From assembly GCA_020438485.1 (NCBI GenBank), contig JAGQUM010000023.1, positions 1-64,000 of the forward strand: a stretch of 64,000 nucleotides of DNA, given 5' to 3'. Positions 35,171 through 43,058 of this stretch are shown piece by piece (positions within the stretch are counted from its first letter, which is position 1; each line of letters begins with the position of its first letter). The position numbers and the translations under genes were made by a program. The notes under the pieces were generated by a model that was given only the letters and a program-made list of their open reading frames with translations, made no database searches and was not told where the DNA came from. The stretch comes from Thermoleophilia bacterium (GTDB lineage Bacteria; Actinomycetota; Thermoleophilia; Miltoncostaeales; Miltoncostaeaceae).

Positions 35171-35845
35171 GTGAGCGCAAACCCCCGGGTGGTGATCGTC
35201 GAGGACGACGACGAGTTGCGCGAGTTGCTCGTGCGGGGCCTGCGCTCGGCCGACCTCGACGCGCGCGGGCTCTCGGCGGGAGCTGACGTCATCCGCCGGG
35301 CCGCGTCCGACCCGCCCGACCTGGTGGTGCTCGACATCGGCCTGCCCGACGCCGACGGCCGCGATGTCTGCCTGGCCCTGCGCGCGCAGGGGTTTCGCGC
35401 CCCGATCCTGTTCCTCACCGCCCGCGACGCAGTGGTCGACCGCGTCAGCGGTCTCGACGCGGGCGGCGACGACTACCTGGTGAAGCCGTTCGCGCTGGCC
35501 GAGCTGGAAGCCCGCGTGCGGGCACTGCTTCGCCGGGCGGCCGCCGCGGCCCCCGAGCCCGTCACGGCGGGGCTGGCGCTGGACCCCGCGACGCACCGGA
35601 CGGGCCTGGGCGGGCGTTGGGTGGAGCTCTCGGCCACCGAGTTCCGCGTGTTGTCCGCCCTGGCCACGCGGCCCGGCTACCCGGTGCGGCGCTCGGCTCT
35701 GGTGGCGGCCGGCTGGCCGCCGGGGGCACGGGTCAGCGACAACTCCGTGGAGGCGTTCGTGGCCCGCCTGCGCCGCAAGCTGGCGACGCTGCCCGGCGCG
35801 CCGTCGATATCGGCAGTGAGGGGCGTGGGGTACCGGCTGAGATGA
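35171..35845 (+). CDS. OmpR/PhoB-family response regulator
   Basis: The 224-residue protein has a receiver domain (residues about 6-118) with acidic pocket EDDD near 11-14, phospho-acceptor Asp in VLDIGLPDADG near 53-63, Thr in FLTARD and Lys in LVKPF, and a C-terminal winged helix (about 130-224) ending in the RRKL...VRGVGYRLR signature. It is translationally coupled to the sensor kinase (ATGA). Likely targets are the 11-bp direct repeats upstream of its own operon and of the COG4705 gene. Confidence 0.94.
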   Translation: MSANPRVVIVEDDDELRELLVRGLRSADLDARGLSAGADVIRRAASDPPDLVVLDIGLPDADGRDVCLALRAQGFRAPILFLTARDAVVDRVSGLDAGGDDYLVKPFALAELEARVRALLRRAAAAAPEPVTAGLALDPATHRTGLGGRWVELSATEFRVLSALATRPGYPVRRSALVAAGWPPGARVSDNSVEAFVARLRRKLATLPGAPSISAVRGVGYRLR

Positions 35846-37182
35846 GACGCCTGCCCCAGCCGTCGTCGCTGCGCCTGCGACTGCTGGCAGTGGCCCTGGG
35901 CGCCGTGGGGCTGGGCCTCGCGATCGCCACGGCGGGCTTCTTCCTGGCGCTGCGGGTCTCGCTGCTGGACGACGCGACGTCCGTGGCCCAGGAGCGCGCC
36001 GAGGCGCGGGCGAGCCTGCTGGCGCTGGAGGGCGGGTCGCTGACTGCCCGCGACGAGGCCCTGCTCGAGCGGCTCGACTCCGACCTGGTGTGGGTCGTCT
36101 CCCCCGGCGGCGCCGTGGTGCGGGGCCCCGACCGCGGCGCCGCCGTGCGCACCGGCGTGGCGGCCGTGGGCGCGGGCGGGGCGCCGCGCACCGTCAACCG
36201 ACTGCGGCTGGCCGCCGCCCCCCTGATGGTCTCGGGCCGCCAGCGCGGAACGGTCGTGGCCGCCGTCGCCATGCGGCCCTACGACAACACCATGCACGCG
36301 GCCAAGGTGGGCGCCGCCATGCTCGTCGCGTTCGTGCTGACGGCCCTGGCCGCCGCGACATGGTGGGTGTTGCGTGCCGCGCTCGACCCGGTGGCCCGCA
36401 TGACCCGCGACGCCGAGGCGTGGGGCGACCACGACCTGGACCGCCGCTTCGGCCTGGGGCCGCCGCGCGACGAGCTGACGGGCCTGGCGGCGACGCTGGA
36501 CGGCCTGCTGGAGCGCATCGCCGGAAGCCTGCGCCACGAGCGTCACCTCACGGCGGAGATCTCCCACGAGCTGCGCACGCCTCTGGCACGCATCGCCGCG
36601 CGGGCGGAGCTGGGAGCCCGCGACGCGGATCCGGAGACCGCCGGCGCGTTCGCCGGGATCCTGCGGTCGGCCGAGCAGATGCGCGAGACGCTGACGGCCC
36701 TGCTGGCGGCGGGGCGGGCGGCCGGGGACGGGGAGTCGTCCGACATCGCCGCGGCCGTTGAGCGAGTGGCCGACGCCGCTCGTCCCGAGGCGGACGCGGC
36801 CGGCGTGGAGCTACGCGCCGAGGCCGAGTCGCTGCGGGTGGCGGCCGGCCAGGCGCTGGTGGAGCGCGCGCTGGCGCCACTGGTGGACAACGCGGTGCGT
36901 CACGCACGCCGGCGGGTGGACGTTGCCGCGACGGTCGACGGGCGGGCCGTGGCGATCGACGTGACCGACGACGGCCCCGGCGTCGCCCCCGACGATGTCG
37001 ACGCGGTGTTCGCGCCGGGCGTGGGCGCGGCGGGCGGCGCCCCGGTGGGCACCGGGCTGGGACTGCCGCTGGCCCGCCGGCTGGCGCGGGCCGCTGGCGG
37101 CGACGTCACCGCCGAATCGGGCGACGGCGGCCGCTTCCGGCTCACCCTGCCCGCCGCCCGGGCGCCCGCGGAGCTCGCCTGA
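35842..37182 (+). CDS. sensor histidine kinase
   Basis: The 446-residue kinase has a transmembrane helix near residues 13-37, an extracytoplasmic sensor loop to about 150 with no known domain, a second helix near 152-175, a HAMP linker, the H-box EISHELRTPLARIA near 236-249 (phospho-His), N-box LVDNAVRHA near 346-354, G1 DDGPGVAP near 375-382 and G2 GTGLGLPLARRLARA near 403-417. The sensor loop is Ala/Val/Gly-rich and lacks Cys or His clusters, so no ligand can be predicted. Partner of the overlapping response regulator. Confidence 0.94.
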   Translation: MRRLPQPSSLRLRLLAVALGAVGLGLAIATAGFFLALRVSLLDDATSVAQERAEARASLLALEGGSLTARDEALLERLDSDLVWVVSPGGAVVRGPDRGAAVRTGVAAVGAGGAPRTVNRLRLAAAPLMVSGRQRGTVVAAVAMRPYDNTMHAAKVGAAMLVAFVLTALAAATWWVLRAALDPVARMTRDAEAWGDHDLDRRFGLGPPRDELTGLAATLDGLLERIAGSLRHERHLTAEISHELRTPLARIAARAELGARDADPETAGAFAGILRSAEQMRETLTALLAAGRAAGDGESSDIAAAVERVADAARPEADAAGVELRAEAESLRVAAGQALVERALAPLVDNAVRHARRRVDVAATVDGRAVAIDVTDDGPGVAPDDVDAVFAPGVGAAGGAPVGTGLGLPLARRLARAAGGDVTAESGDGGRFRLTLPAARAPAELA

Positions 37183-37201
37183 CCGGCGGCGCCGGCGCGA
37201 C

Positions 37202-37222
37202 GGTCAGGTTCAGGTCAGGTTC
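37202..37222. promoter_or_regulatory. 11-bp spaced direct repeat upstream of the COG4705 gene
   Basis: GGTCAGGTTC at 37202-37211 and again at 37213-37222, an 11-base period as in OmpR/PhoB-family binding sites. In an alternative register both units contain GTTC(A/G), as in the box upstream of the two-component operon. Confidence 0.55.
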
Positions 37223-37240
37223 GGGACCGACCATGGTCCC
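37223..37240. promoter_or_regulatory. inverted repeat abutting the COG4705 start codon
   Basis: GGGACC-N6-GGTCCC, with a nested perfect palindrome GACCATGGTC (37229-37238). It ends at the base before the ATG, so it could act as an operator or as an mRNA hairpin over the ribosome entry region. Confidence 0.5.
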
Positions 37241-38038
37241 ATGACGAGCTTTCGCGCAGCACTCCAACCCGACTCGCCCGCTCGGCGCCTCCTCAACAAG
37301 GTGCCCGAGGTCGCGGCGCTCTTCTGGATCATCAAGGTCCTGTGCACAACCGTGGGCGAGACCGCGGCCGACTACCTGAACGACACCCTCGGCTTCGGCC
37401 TTACGAACACGACGTACATCATGGGAGCACTGCTGGTGGTCGTGCTGGCCGCGCAGTTCCGCGCCCGGCGCTACATGGCGCCCCTCTACTGGAGCGCCGT
37501 CGTGCTCATCAGCATCGTCGGCACGCTCATCACCGACAACCTCACGGACGGCTACGGCGTCGCCCTCACCACCACGACGACCATCTTCGCCGTGGCGCTG
37601 GCCGCGACGTTCGTCGGCTGGTACGCGGTGGAGCGCACCCTGTCGATCCACACGATCGTGACGGCCCGCCGCGAGGCGTTCTACTGGCTGACCATCCTGT
37701 TCACGTTCGCCCTGGGCACCGCGGCGGGCGACCTGATCGCCGAGCGCTGGGCCCTGGGATACCGCGACTCCGTGCTGCTGTTCGCCGCCATGATCGCCAT
37801 CGTCGCGATCGCCCACTACCGGCTTCGGCTGGCGTCCGTCCCGGCGTTCTGGGCGGCGTACGTCCTCACCCGCCCGCTGGGCGCCTCCATCGGCGATTAC
37901 ATGTCGCAGGCCAGGACCGACGGCGGCTTGGGCCTCGGCACCACCGACACCTCCCTTGCCTTCCTCGGCGTGATCCTCGCGCTCGTGGCGTACCTCGCCC
38001 TGACGCGCCGGGACACCACGCCGTCCATGCCCGCGTAA
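37241..38038 (+). CDS. COG4705-family membrane protein
   Basis: The 265-residue protein has seven or eight transmembrane helices and the conserved opening LNKVPEVAALFWIIKVLCTT (about 19-38) and GETAADYLNDTLGFGLT that mark this uncharacterised family; a second family block is ALGTAAGDLIAERWALGY near 162-179. Repeated T-x-GE(T)AADY / GTAAGD half-motifs suggest an internal duplication. Function is unknown; genes of this family are often found beside two-component systems, as here. Direct repeats upstream resemble a response-regulator site. No Shine-Dalgarno: an inverted repeat occupies that place. Confidence 0.82.
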   Translation: MTSFRAALQPDSPARRLLNKVPEVAALFWIIKVLCTTVGETAADYLNDTLGFGLTNTTYIMGALLVVVLAAQFRARRYMAPLYWSAVVLISIVGTLITDNLTDGYGVALTTTTTIFAVALAATFVGWYAVERTLSIHTIVTARREAFYWLTILFTFALGTAAGDLIAERWALGYRDSVLLFAAMIAIVAIAHYRLRLASVPAFWAAYVLTRPLGASIGDYMSQARTDGGLGLGTTDTSLAFLGVILALVAYLALTRRDTTPSMPA

Positions 38039-38218
38039 ACCCCGAGAAGCCACGCACGCCCGCGACGGATCGGCGCCACGCGCGTCGGTCCGTCCGCGCG
38101 TGAAACGGCTTCCGTGTCGTCCCGGACCCCCAACCGTCCTGCGGGGCCCTGCCGCCCCTCGTCGGGGGCCCGAGCGGGTGTGGTTCCGCACCGGCTCGGA
38201 CGCGGAGCTCGCGCCCTC

Positions 38219-38796
38219 GTGAGGATCGACCGCTCCCAGGCCACCGTGCCGGGCCTGATGCAGGGCGTCGCCGAGTTGTTCCCCGTGCCCGGCCTGGGGC
38301 ACGGCGTCATCGTGCCCCGGTGTGCGGGGCGGGGACATTCACCACAACGAGGATTGCTTCCCGGCGTTCCTGGCGGCCTCCACCTCGCCACGGCCATCGT
38401 GCTGCCGCTCTTCTTCTGGCGCGACTGGGGCGCATCCTCGCGGGCCTCGGCCGCAGCCTGCGCGAGCGTGGCGTCCGGCCCGGCGACCACGACGCCCGGC
38501 CGGGGTGGCTGCGGGTGGTCGGTACGATCCCCGCGGGCGTGATCGGCCTGGTGCTCGAGCACCTGCTCCGACGGCTGTTCGCGTCGCCCTCCCCGACCGC
38601 CGCGGCGGCCCTGGCTGCTCACGGCGATGTTGCCGACGGCCGCATCGCCGAGCGCTCTTCGTGGCGCGAGGCGGTCGGCATCGGCGTGGCCGTGCGGTCC
38701 CTGATCCGCGACCTGCACCCGAACCGGCTGAACGTGTTCGGCGTCTATCGCCTGGTGGAGGGCATCCTGGCGATAGACGCCCTGCAACCGGTCTGA
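38219..38796 (+). pseudogene. remnant of undecaprenyl-diphosphatase gene (uppP/bacA)
   Basis: Pieces of one UppP protein appear in order but in different frames: LMQGVAELFPVPGLGHGVIVP (frame of the GTG at 38219), then DIHHNEDCFPAFLAA near 38337-38375, then LHLATAIVLPLFFWRDW, then LAGLGRSLRERGVRPGDHDA, VVGTIPAGVIGLVLEHLLRRLF and a C-terminal NVFGVYRLVEGILAI. At least three frame changes and loss of the middle of the protein are needed. The family's first motif (Q-G-x-T-E-x-x-P-V-S-S-S-x-H) is degraded at SSS. UppP recycles undecaprenyl phosphate for the cell wall, so another copy must exist. Confidence 0.72.
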
Positions 38797-38800
38797 GGCC

Positions 38801-38831
38801 ACCGGGGCGCCGCAAGGGCCGGCGCCCCGGT
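38801..38831. terminator. bidirectional terminator-like hairpin
   Basis: Perfect 12-base arms ACCGGGGCGCCG and complement around a seven-base loop, between the uppP remnant and the convergent radical SAM gene. No U-run. Confidence 0.6.
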
Positions 38832-38836
38832 CTCCC

Positions 38837-39991
38837 TCAGCGGACCCCGGCCAGGCTGCAACTGGGGTCGATCGCCCACGGGTCCCCCGTGGCGAGTTCG
38901 GCGCGCGACCGCATGCCGCCGCCGCACAGGGCGAGGTCGGGGCACGTGGCGCACGCGGAGTCCAGCGGGCGCTCGGCGGAGCGCAGCTCGGTGAGCCACG
39001 CGTCGCGTCCCTCGGACCAGATGCGGCTGAACGGCTCCTGGCGGATGTCGCCCAGCACGCGGTGGCGCGAGAACTGGTCGGGGTGGACCAGGCCGACCTC
39101 GTCCACGCAGCCGATGCCCACGCCGGGGCCGCCGCGCGCGCCGGCGTTCCACTCCAGCATCTCCCGGGCGCGGTCGACGCGGGCCGGGTCGAGCACCGTC
39201 AGCCAGCGCACGAGCGCCGCACCGTCGGACGGGTTGTCGACGGTCAGCACCTCGACCTCGGGGTGCGACTCGGCGAACGTGAACACGCGGTGCAGCACGC
39301 CCAGCCGCTCGGCCGGCGTGATGTCGCTCAGCAGCCCGCCGCGGCCCGACGGGACGAGGTGGTACACGCAGAGCCGCTCGATGCCCTCGCGCGCCACCAG
39401 GTCGAGGACGTCGTCGACGCCGCCGACGTTGCCGGGCGTGATGGTGAACCGCACGCCACGCCGGACGCCGGCATCGCCGAGGTTCCGAAGGCCCTTCACG
39501 GAATCCCGGTACGCGCCCGCCTGGCGCCGCTGGCGGTCGTGCAGCTGCTCGGGACCGTCGATGGAGACGCCCGCGTAGACGAGGCCGACAGCCGCCAGCG
39601 AACGGGCCATGGCGGGGTCGATCAGCGTGCCGTTCGTCGACAGCGTGAACCGCAACCCGCGTTCGCCGCCGTACCCGATGAGATCGAGCAGGTCGGGCCG
39701 CGACAGGGGCTCGCCGCCGGACATGAGCACCGCGGGGACGCCGAAGCCCGCGAGGTCGTCGAGGAACGCACGGGCCTCGGCGGTGGTCAGCTCGTCGGGC
39801 CCCGGCCGGCGCTTGGCGCTGGCGTAGCAGTGGGTGCAGGCCAGGTTGCACGCGCGGGTGACGTTCCAGACCACCACGGGACGGCGGGCGGTGGACGAGG
39901 CCGGGGTGTGTTCGCCCGCGCGGCGGCGGCCGTAGCGCAGGGCGTCGGAGGCGGACCGGCGCACACCGAGAAGCGAGGAGACGTTGATCAT
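38837..39991 (-). CDS. radical SAM/SPASM protein, AhbC/NirJ-like
   Basis: The 384-residue protein has the radical SAM cluster ligands C48, C52 and C55 in TRACNLACTHCYAS, a GGEP motif near 92-95, and a C-terminal SPASM-type Cys set (GIGCVDEVG, SACATCPDLALCGGG near 350-364) for auxiliary Fe-S clusters. The start MINVSSLLG...SDALRYGRR followed by RPVVVWNVTR strongly resembles the siroheme-derived tetrapyrrole enzymes AhbC and NirJ. ATG at 39991 gives the family-like N-terminus; an upstream extension is possible. No other heme or siroheme gene lies in the window, so the exact substrate is open. Confidence 0.8.
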   Translation of the reverse strand: MINVSSLLGVRRSASDALRYGRRRAGEHTPASSTARRPVVVWNVTRACNLACTHCYASAKRRPGPDELTTAEARAFLDDLAGFGVPAVLMSGGEPLSRPDLLDLIGYGGERGLRFTLSTNGTLIDPAMARSLAAVGLVYAGVSIDGPEQLHDRQRRQAGAYRDSVKGLRNLGDAGVRRGVRFTITPGNVGGVDDVLDLVAREGIERLCVYHLVPSGRGGLLSDITPAERLGVLHRVFTFAESHPEVEVLTVDNPSDGAALVRWLTVLDPARVDRAREMLEWNAGARGGPGVGIGCVDEVGLVHPDQFSRHRVLGDIRQEPFSRIWSEGRDAWLTELRSAERPLDSACATCPDLALCGGGMRSRAELATGDPWAIDPSCSLAGVR

Positions 39992-40079
39992 GGAGCCATG
40001 CTGCGGCCGACACCGGACCCCGCGCATCGGTGCCGCCCGGTACGCGGGCTCGTGGTGAACTACGCACTTCCGCGGGCGG

Positions 40080-42002
40080 TCAGATATCGACCTGGGTGCC
40101 GATCTCCACGACGCGCTGGCTGGGGACTCCCAGGTACGTGGACGCGCGGAACGAGTTCTTGCTCATGGCCGCGAACAGCCTCTTGCGCCACATGGCCATG
40201 CCCACGTCGTCGACCGGGTTGAGCGTGAAGTGGCCCAGGAAGTACGTGGCGCGGGGCTCGTCGATGCCCGCGGCGCGGGCCTCGGGCAGGCGCAGCGCGG
40301 CGGGGACGTCGGGCTGTTCCTGGAAGCCGTAGCGGGCGACGACGCGCACGATGCCCTGGTTGAGCGTCGTGACGTCCAGGCGGCGGTCGTCGGGAACGCG
40401 CGGCACGGACTCCACCCGCGACGTGAACAGCACCACGTGCTCGTGCAGCACGTGGTTGTGCTCCACGTTGCGGGCCAGGGCCGTGGGCGTGCCTCCGTCG
40501 TACGCGGTGAGGTACACGCCGGTGCCGGGGACCCGCAGCACCGGCACGCCGGGGATGTCGCGGGCCCACTGGGCGCGCAGCAACTGGATGAACGTACGCA
40601 GCGGCATCTCGCGGCGCGACAGGCGGTCCGCCGCGACTGCCCTTCCCCGCCTCCACGTCGACAGCAGCGTGAACACCGCGAGCGCCATGACGATCGGGAA
40701 CCAGCCGCCGTGGAGGAACTTCGTGAGGTTGGCGCCGAAGAACGCCAGTTCCACCACCAGGAAGAACGCGGCGCCCGCCACGGTCAGCCACAGGGGTTTC
40801 CGCCACAGCGCCCGGAATACGTAGAACGCGAGCAGGGTGTTGATAGCGAACGTCGCGGTGACGGCGATGCCGTACGCGGACGCCAGGTGCGTGGACGAGC
40901 GGAACCCCAGCACCAGCATCACGACGGCCACGAGCAGCATCCAGTTGACGGCGGGCACGTAGATCTGGCCCTCCTCGCGCGAGGACGTGTGCCGCACCGA
41001 CATGCGCGGCAGGTATCCCAGCTGGATGGCCTGGCGCGTCACGGAGAACGCGCCGGAGATGACGGCCTGCGACGCGATCACCGTCGCGACGGTGGCCATC
41101 ACCACCATGGCGAGCCGCAGGCGCTCGGGCACCAGCAGGTAGAACGGGCTCTCGGCCGCCCCGGGGGTGGACACCAGGAGCGCCGCCTGCCCCATGTAGT
41201 TCAGCAGCAGCGCCGGGAGCGCCACGATCAGCCACGCCCGGGTGATGGCCGGCCGGCCGAAGTGGCCCATGTCGGCGTACAGGGCCTCGCCGCCGGTGAC
41301 CGCCAGCACGACGGACCCCAGCGCAAGGAACGCGGTGAGGTGGCGGTCCGCGAAGAACTCCGCCGCGTACCAGGGGGACAGCGCGTGGACGATGGAGGGG
41401 TGCTGGATGATCTCGGCCACCCCGAACGCGGCCAGCAGCGCGAACCACACGAGCATCACGGGGCCGAACAGCACACCCACGCGGGCCGTGCCGAACCGCT
41501 GGATCCCGAACAGCCCGACGATGATGACGAGCGCGATGGGGACGACCAGGGGCTCGACCGACGGCGCCGCCACCCTGATGCCCTCCACCGCCGACAGGAC
41601 GGAGATGGCGGGCGTGATCATGCCGTCGCCGTAGAACAGCGAGGCGCCGAACACGCCCAGCGCCGACAGGACCATGGTGCGACGCGTCCCGGTGCTGGCG
41701 CGCTGCACGAGCGCAACGAGGGCCATGATGCCGCCCTCGCCGTTGTTGTCGGCGCGCATGATCAGCAACACATACTTGAGGGTCACGACGACGATCAGCG
41801 ACCAGAAGATGAGCGAGACGACGCCGTAGATGCTGGCTCGGTCGACGGGCACGTCGTGCGGCCCCGCGAACACCTCCTGCATGGTGTACAGCGGGCTGGT
41901 GCCGATGTCACCGAACACGACGCCAAGCGCGCCCAGGGCCAGGCCCGCCGTGCCGGCGCGCGCCCCGTCCCCGTGTGCCCGCCGCCCGGCCGTGTTACCC
42001 AC
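40080..42002 (-). CDS. kup: Kup-family potassium uptake permease
   Basis: The 640-residue protein has 12 transmembrane helices followed by a cytoplasmic C-terminal domain (about 470-640). Family motifs are GVVFGDIGTSPLYT near residues 28-41, KYVLLIMRADNNGEGGIMAL near 76-95 and GDGMITPAISVLSA near 124-137. It brings K+ in with protons. The GTG start at 42002 overlaps a small membrane protein gene by eight bases, so the two are probably translated together. Potassium and antiport genes cluster at 40-48 kb. Confidence 0.95.
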   Translation of the reverse strand: MGNTAGRRAHGDGARAGTAGLALGALGVVFGDIGTSPLYTMQEVFAGPHDVPVDRASIYGVVSLIFWSLIVVVTLKYVLLIMRADNNGEGGIMALVALVQRASTGTRRTMVLSALGVFGASLFYGDGMITPAISVLSAVEGIRVAAPSVEPLVVPIALVIIVGLFGIQRFGTARVGVLFGPVMLVWFALLAAFGVAEIIQHPSIVHALSPWYAAEFFADRHLTAFLALGSVVLAVTGGEALYADMGHFGRPAITRAWLIVALPALLLNYMGQAALLVSTPGAAESPFYLLVPERLRLAMVVMATVATVIASQAVISGAFSVTRQAIQLGYLPRMSVRHTSSREEGQIYVPAVNWMLLVAVVMLVLGFRSSTHLASAYGIAVTATFAINTLLAFYVFRALWRKPLWLTVAGAAFFLVVELAFFGANLTKFLHGGWFPIVMALAVFTLLSTWRRGRAVAADRLSRREMPLRTFIQLLRAQWARDIPGVPVLRVPGTGVYLTAYDGGTPTALARNVEHNHVLHEHVVLFTSRVESVPRVPDDRRLDVTTLNQGIVRVVARYGFQEQPDVPAALRLPEARAAGIDEPRATYFLGHFTLNPVDDVGMAMWRKRLFAAMSKNSFRASTYLGVPSQRVVEIGTQVDI

Positions 42003-42189
42003 CGCCCCCGCGCCGGCGCACCACCGACACCGCCAGCATGACGGCGGCCGCCACCGTCACTGGCACCGAGACGGCCAGTGACACCGGGATGCAGGCCCCT
42101 CCCTCGTCCCGGCCGCACAGCGCCATCTGCACCACGATGGCGGCGACGCCCAGCAGCAGCACGACACTCCAGCTGGTGATTGCCCTCAT
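41995..42189 (-). CDS. small two-helix membrane protein coupled to kup
   Basis: A 64-residue open frame with two hydrophobic helices (WSVVLLLGVAAIVVQMAL near 7-24 and VSLAVSVPVTVAAAVMLAVSVV near 36-57) joined by a short CGRDEGGAC loop with two cysteines, and a basic RRRGGGG tail. Its stop overlaps the kup start by eight bases. The overlap and the clean two-helix layout argue that it is real. I know no family; it may help assembly or regulation of Kup, by analogy with small subunits of other transporters. Confidence 0.6.
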   Translation of the reverse strand: MRAITSWSVVLLLGVAAIVVQMALCGRDEGGACIPVSLAVSVPVTVAAAVMLAVSVVRRRGGGG

Positions 42190-42359
42190 GCTCTACCGGT
42201 CCTGGGACGCTCCCGCGCGAAGACCCCCGCGTCGGTAGCGCGAGGATAGACCGGCGACCACGGGCCCATCGCGGGCCGGATGACACGCGTTGGCCGGCCG
42301 GCGCGGCGACGGCCCTATCATCGGTGCCCGGTGGCCGGGGCGACGGAAGGCGGAACGAC

Positions 42360-43058
42360 GTGAGGGTGGACGTGTGGTCGGACGTGGCGTGCCCGTGGTG
42401 CTACATCGGCAAGCGCCGCTTCGAGCGGGCCCTCGCCGGGTTCCCCCACGCGGGCGACGTGGACGTGGTGTGGCACAGCTTCCAGTTGGACCCCGGCGTC
42501 CCGGCCGGCTTCGCGGGGTCCGAGGTGGATTACCTCGTGCACCGTAAGGGCATGACCGAGCCGCAGGTGCGGCAGATGATCGCGCACGTGGCCCGGCAGG
42601 CCGCGGGCGAGGGCCTGGAGTACGACTTCGACAGCCTCGTCGTGGCCAACACGCTGGCGGCGCATCGGCTGCTTCACCTCGCCGCCCGCCGCGGCCGGGC
42701 CGGCGACGTGAAGGAGGCCCTGCTGCGGGCCCACTTCGTGGAGGGGCGCGACGTGGCCGACCCCGACGTCCTGGTGGCCATCGCGGCCGGGGCGGGCCTG
42801 GACCCCGACGAGGCCCGCGGGGCCCTCGACGACGCGGGCCTGGCGGCCGGCGTGGAGGCCGACTTCGCCGCGGCACGGCGCATCGGCGTCACGGGCGTGC
42901 CGTTCTTCGTGCTGGATGGGCGCTACGCGGTGTCGGGTGCACAGCCACCCGAGGTGTTCCGCGAGGCGCTCGACCGGGCGTGGGGCGAGGCGCACCCACG
43001 TGAGGCCGGCGCCGGCGATGCCGCCGCCGCGTGTGGCCCGGACGGCTGCACCGACTAG
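42360..43058 (+). CDS. DsbA-family oxidoreductase (FrnE type)
   Basis: The 232-residue thioredoxin-fold protein has a CPWC active site at residues 11-14 (SDVACPWCYIGK), a helical insertion (about 60-155) and the cis-Pro loop GVTGVPFFVLDGRYAVSGAQP near 183-203. No signal peptide is present, so it is cytoplasmic like FrnE/YwbO proteins that act as disulfide isomerases or in oxidative stress. The GTG at 42360 is preceded by GGAAGG; TATCAT at 42316-42321 is a plausible -10. A Cys pair near the C-terminus (CGPDGC) is noteworthy. Its TAG overlaps the stop of the convergent antiporter (CTAG). Confidence 0.9.
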   Translation: MRVDVWSDVACPWCYIGKRRFERALAGFPHAGDVDVVWHSFQLDPGVPAGFAGSEVDYLVHRKGMTEPQVRQMIAHVARQAAGEGLEYDFDSLVVANTLAAHRLLHLAARRGRAGDVKEALLRAHFVEGRDVADPDVLVAIAAGAGLDPDEARGALDDAGLAAGVEADFAAARRIGVTGVPFFVLDGRYAVSGAQPPEVFREALDRAWGEAHPREAGAGDAAAACGPDGCTD

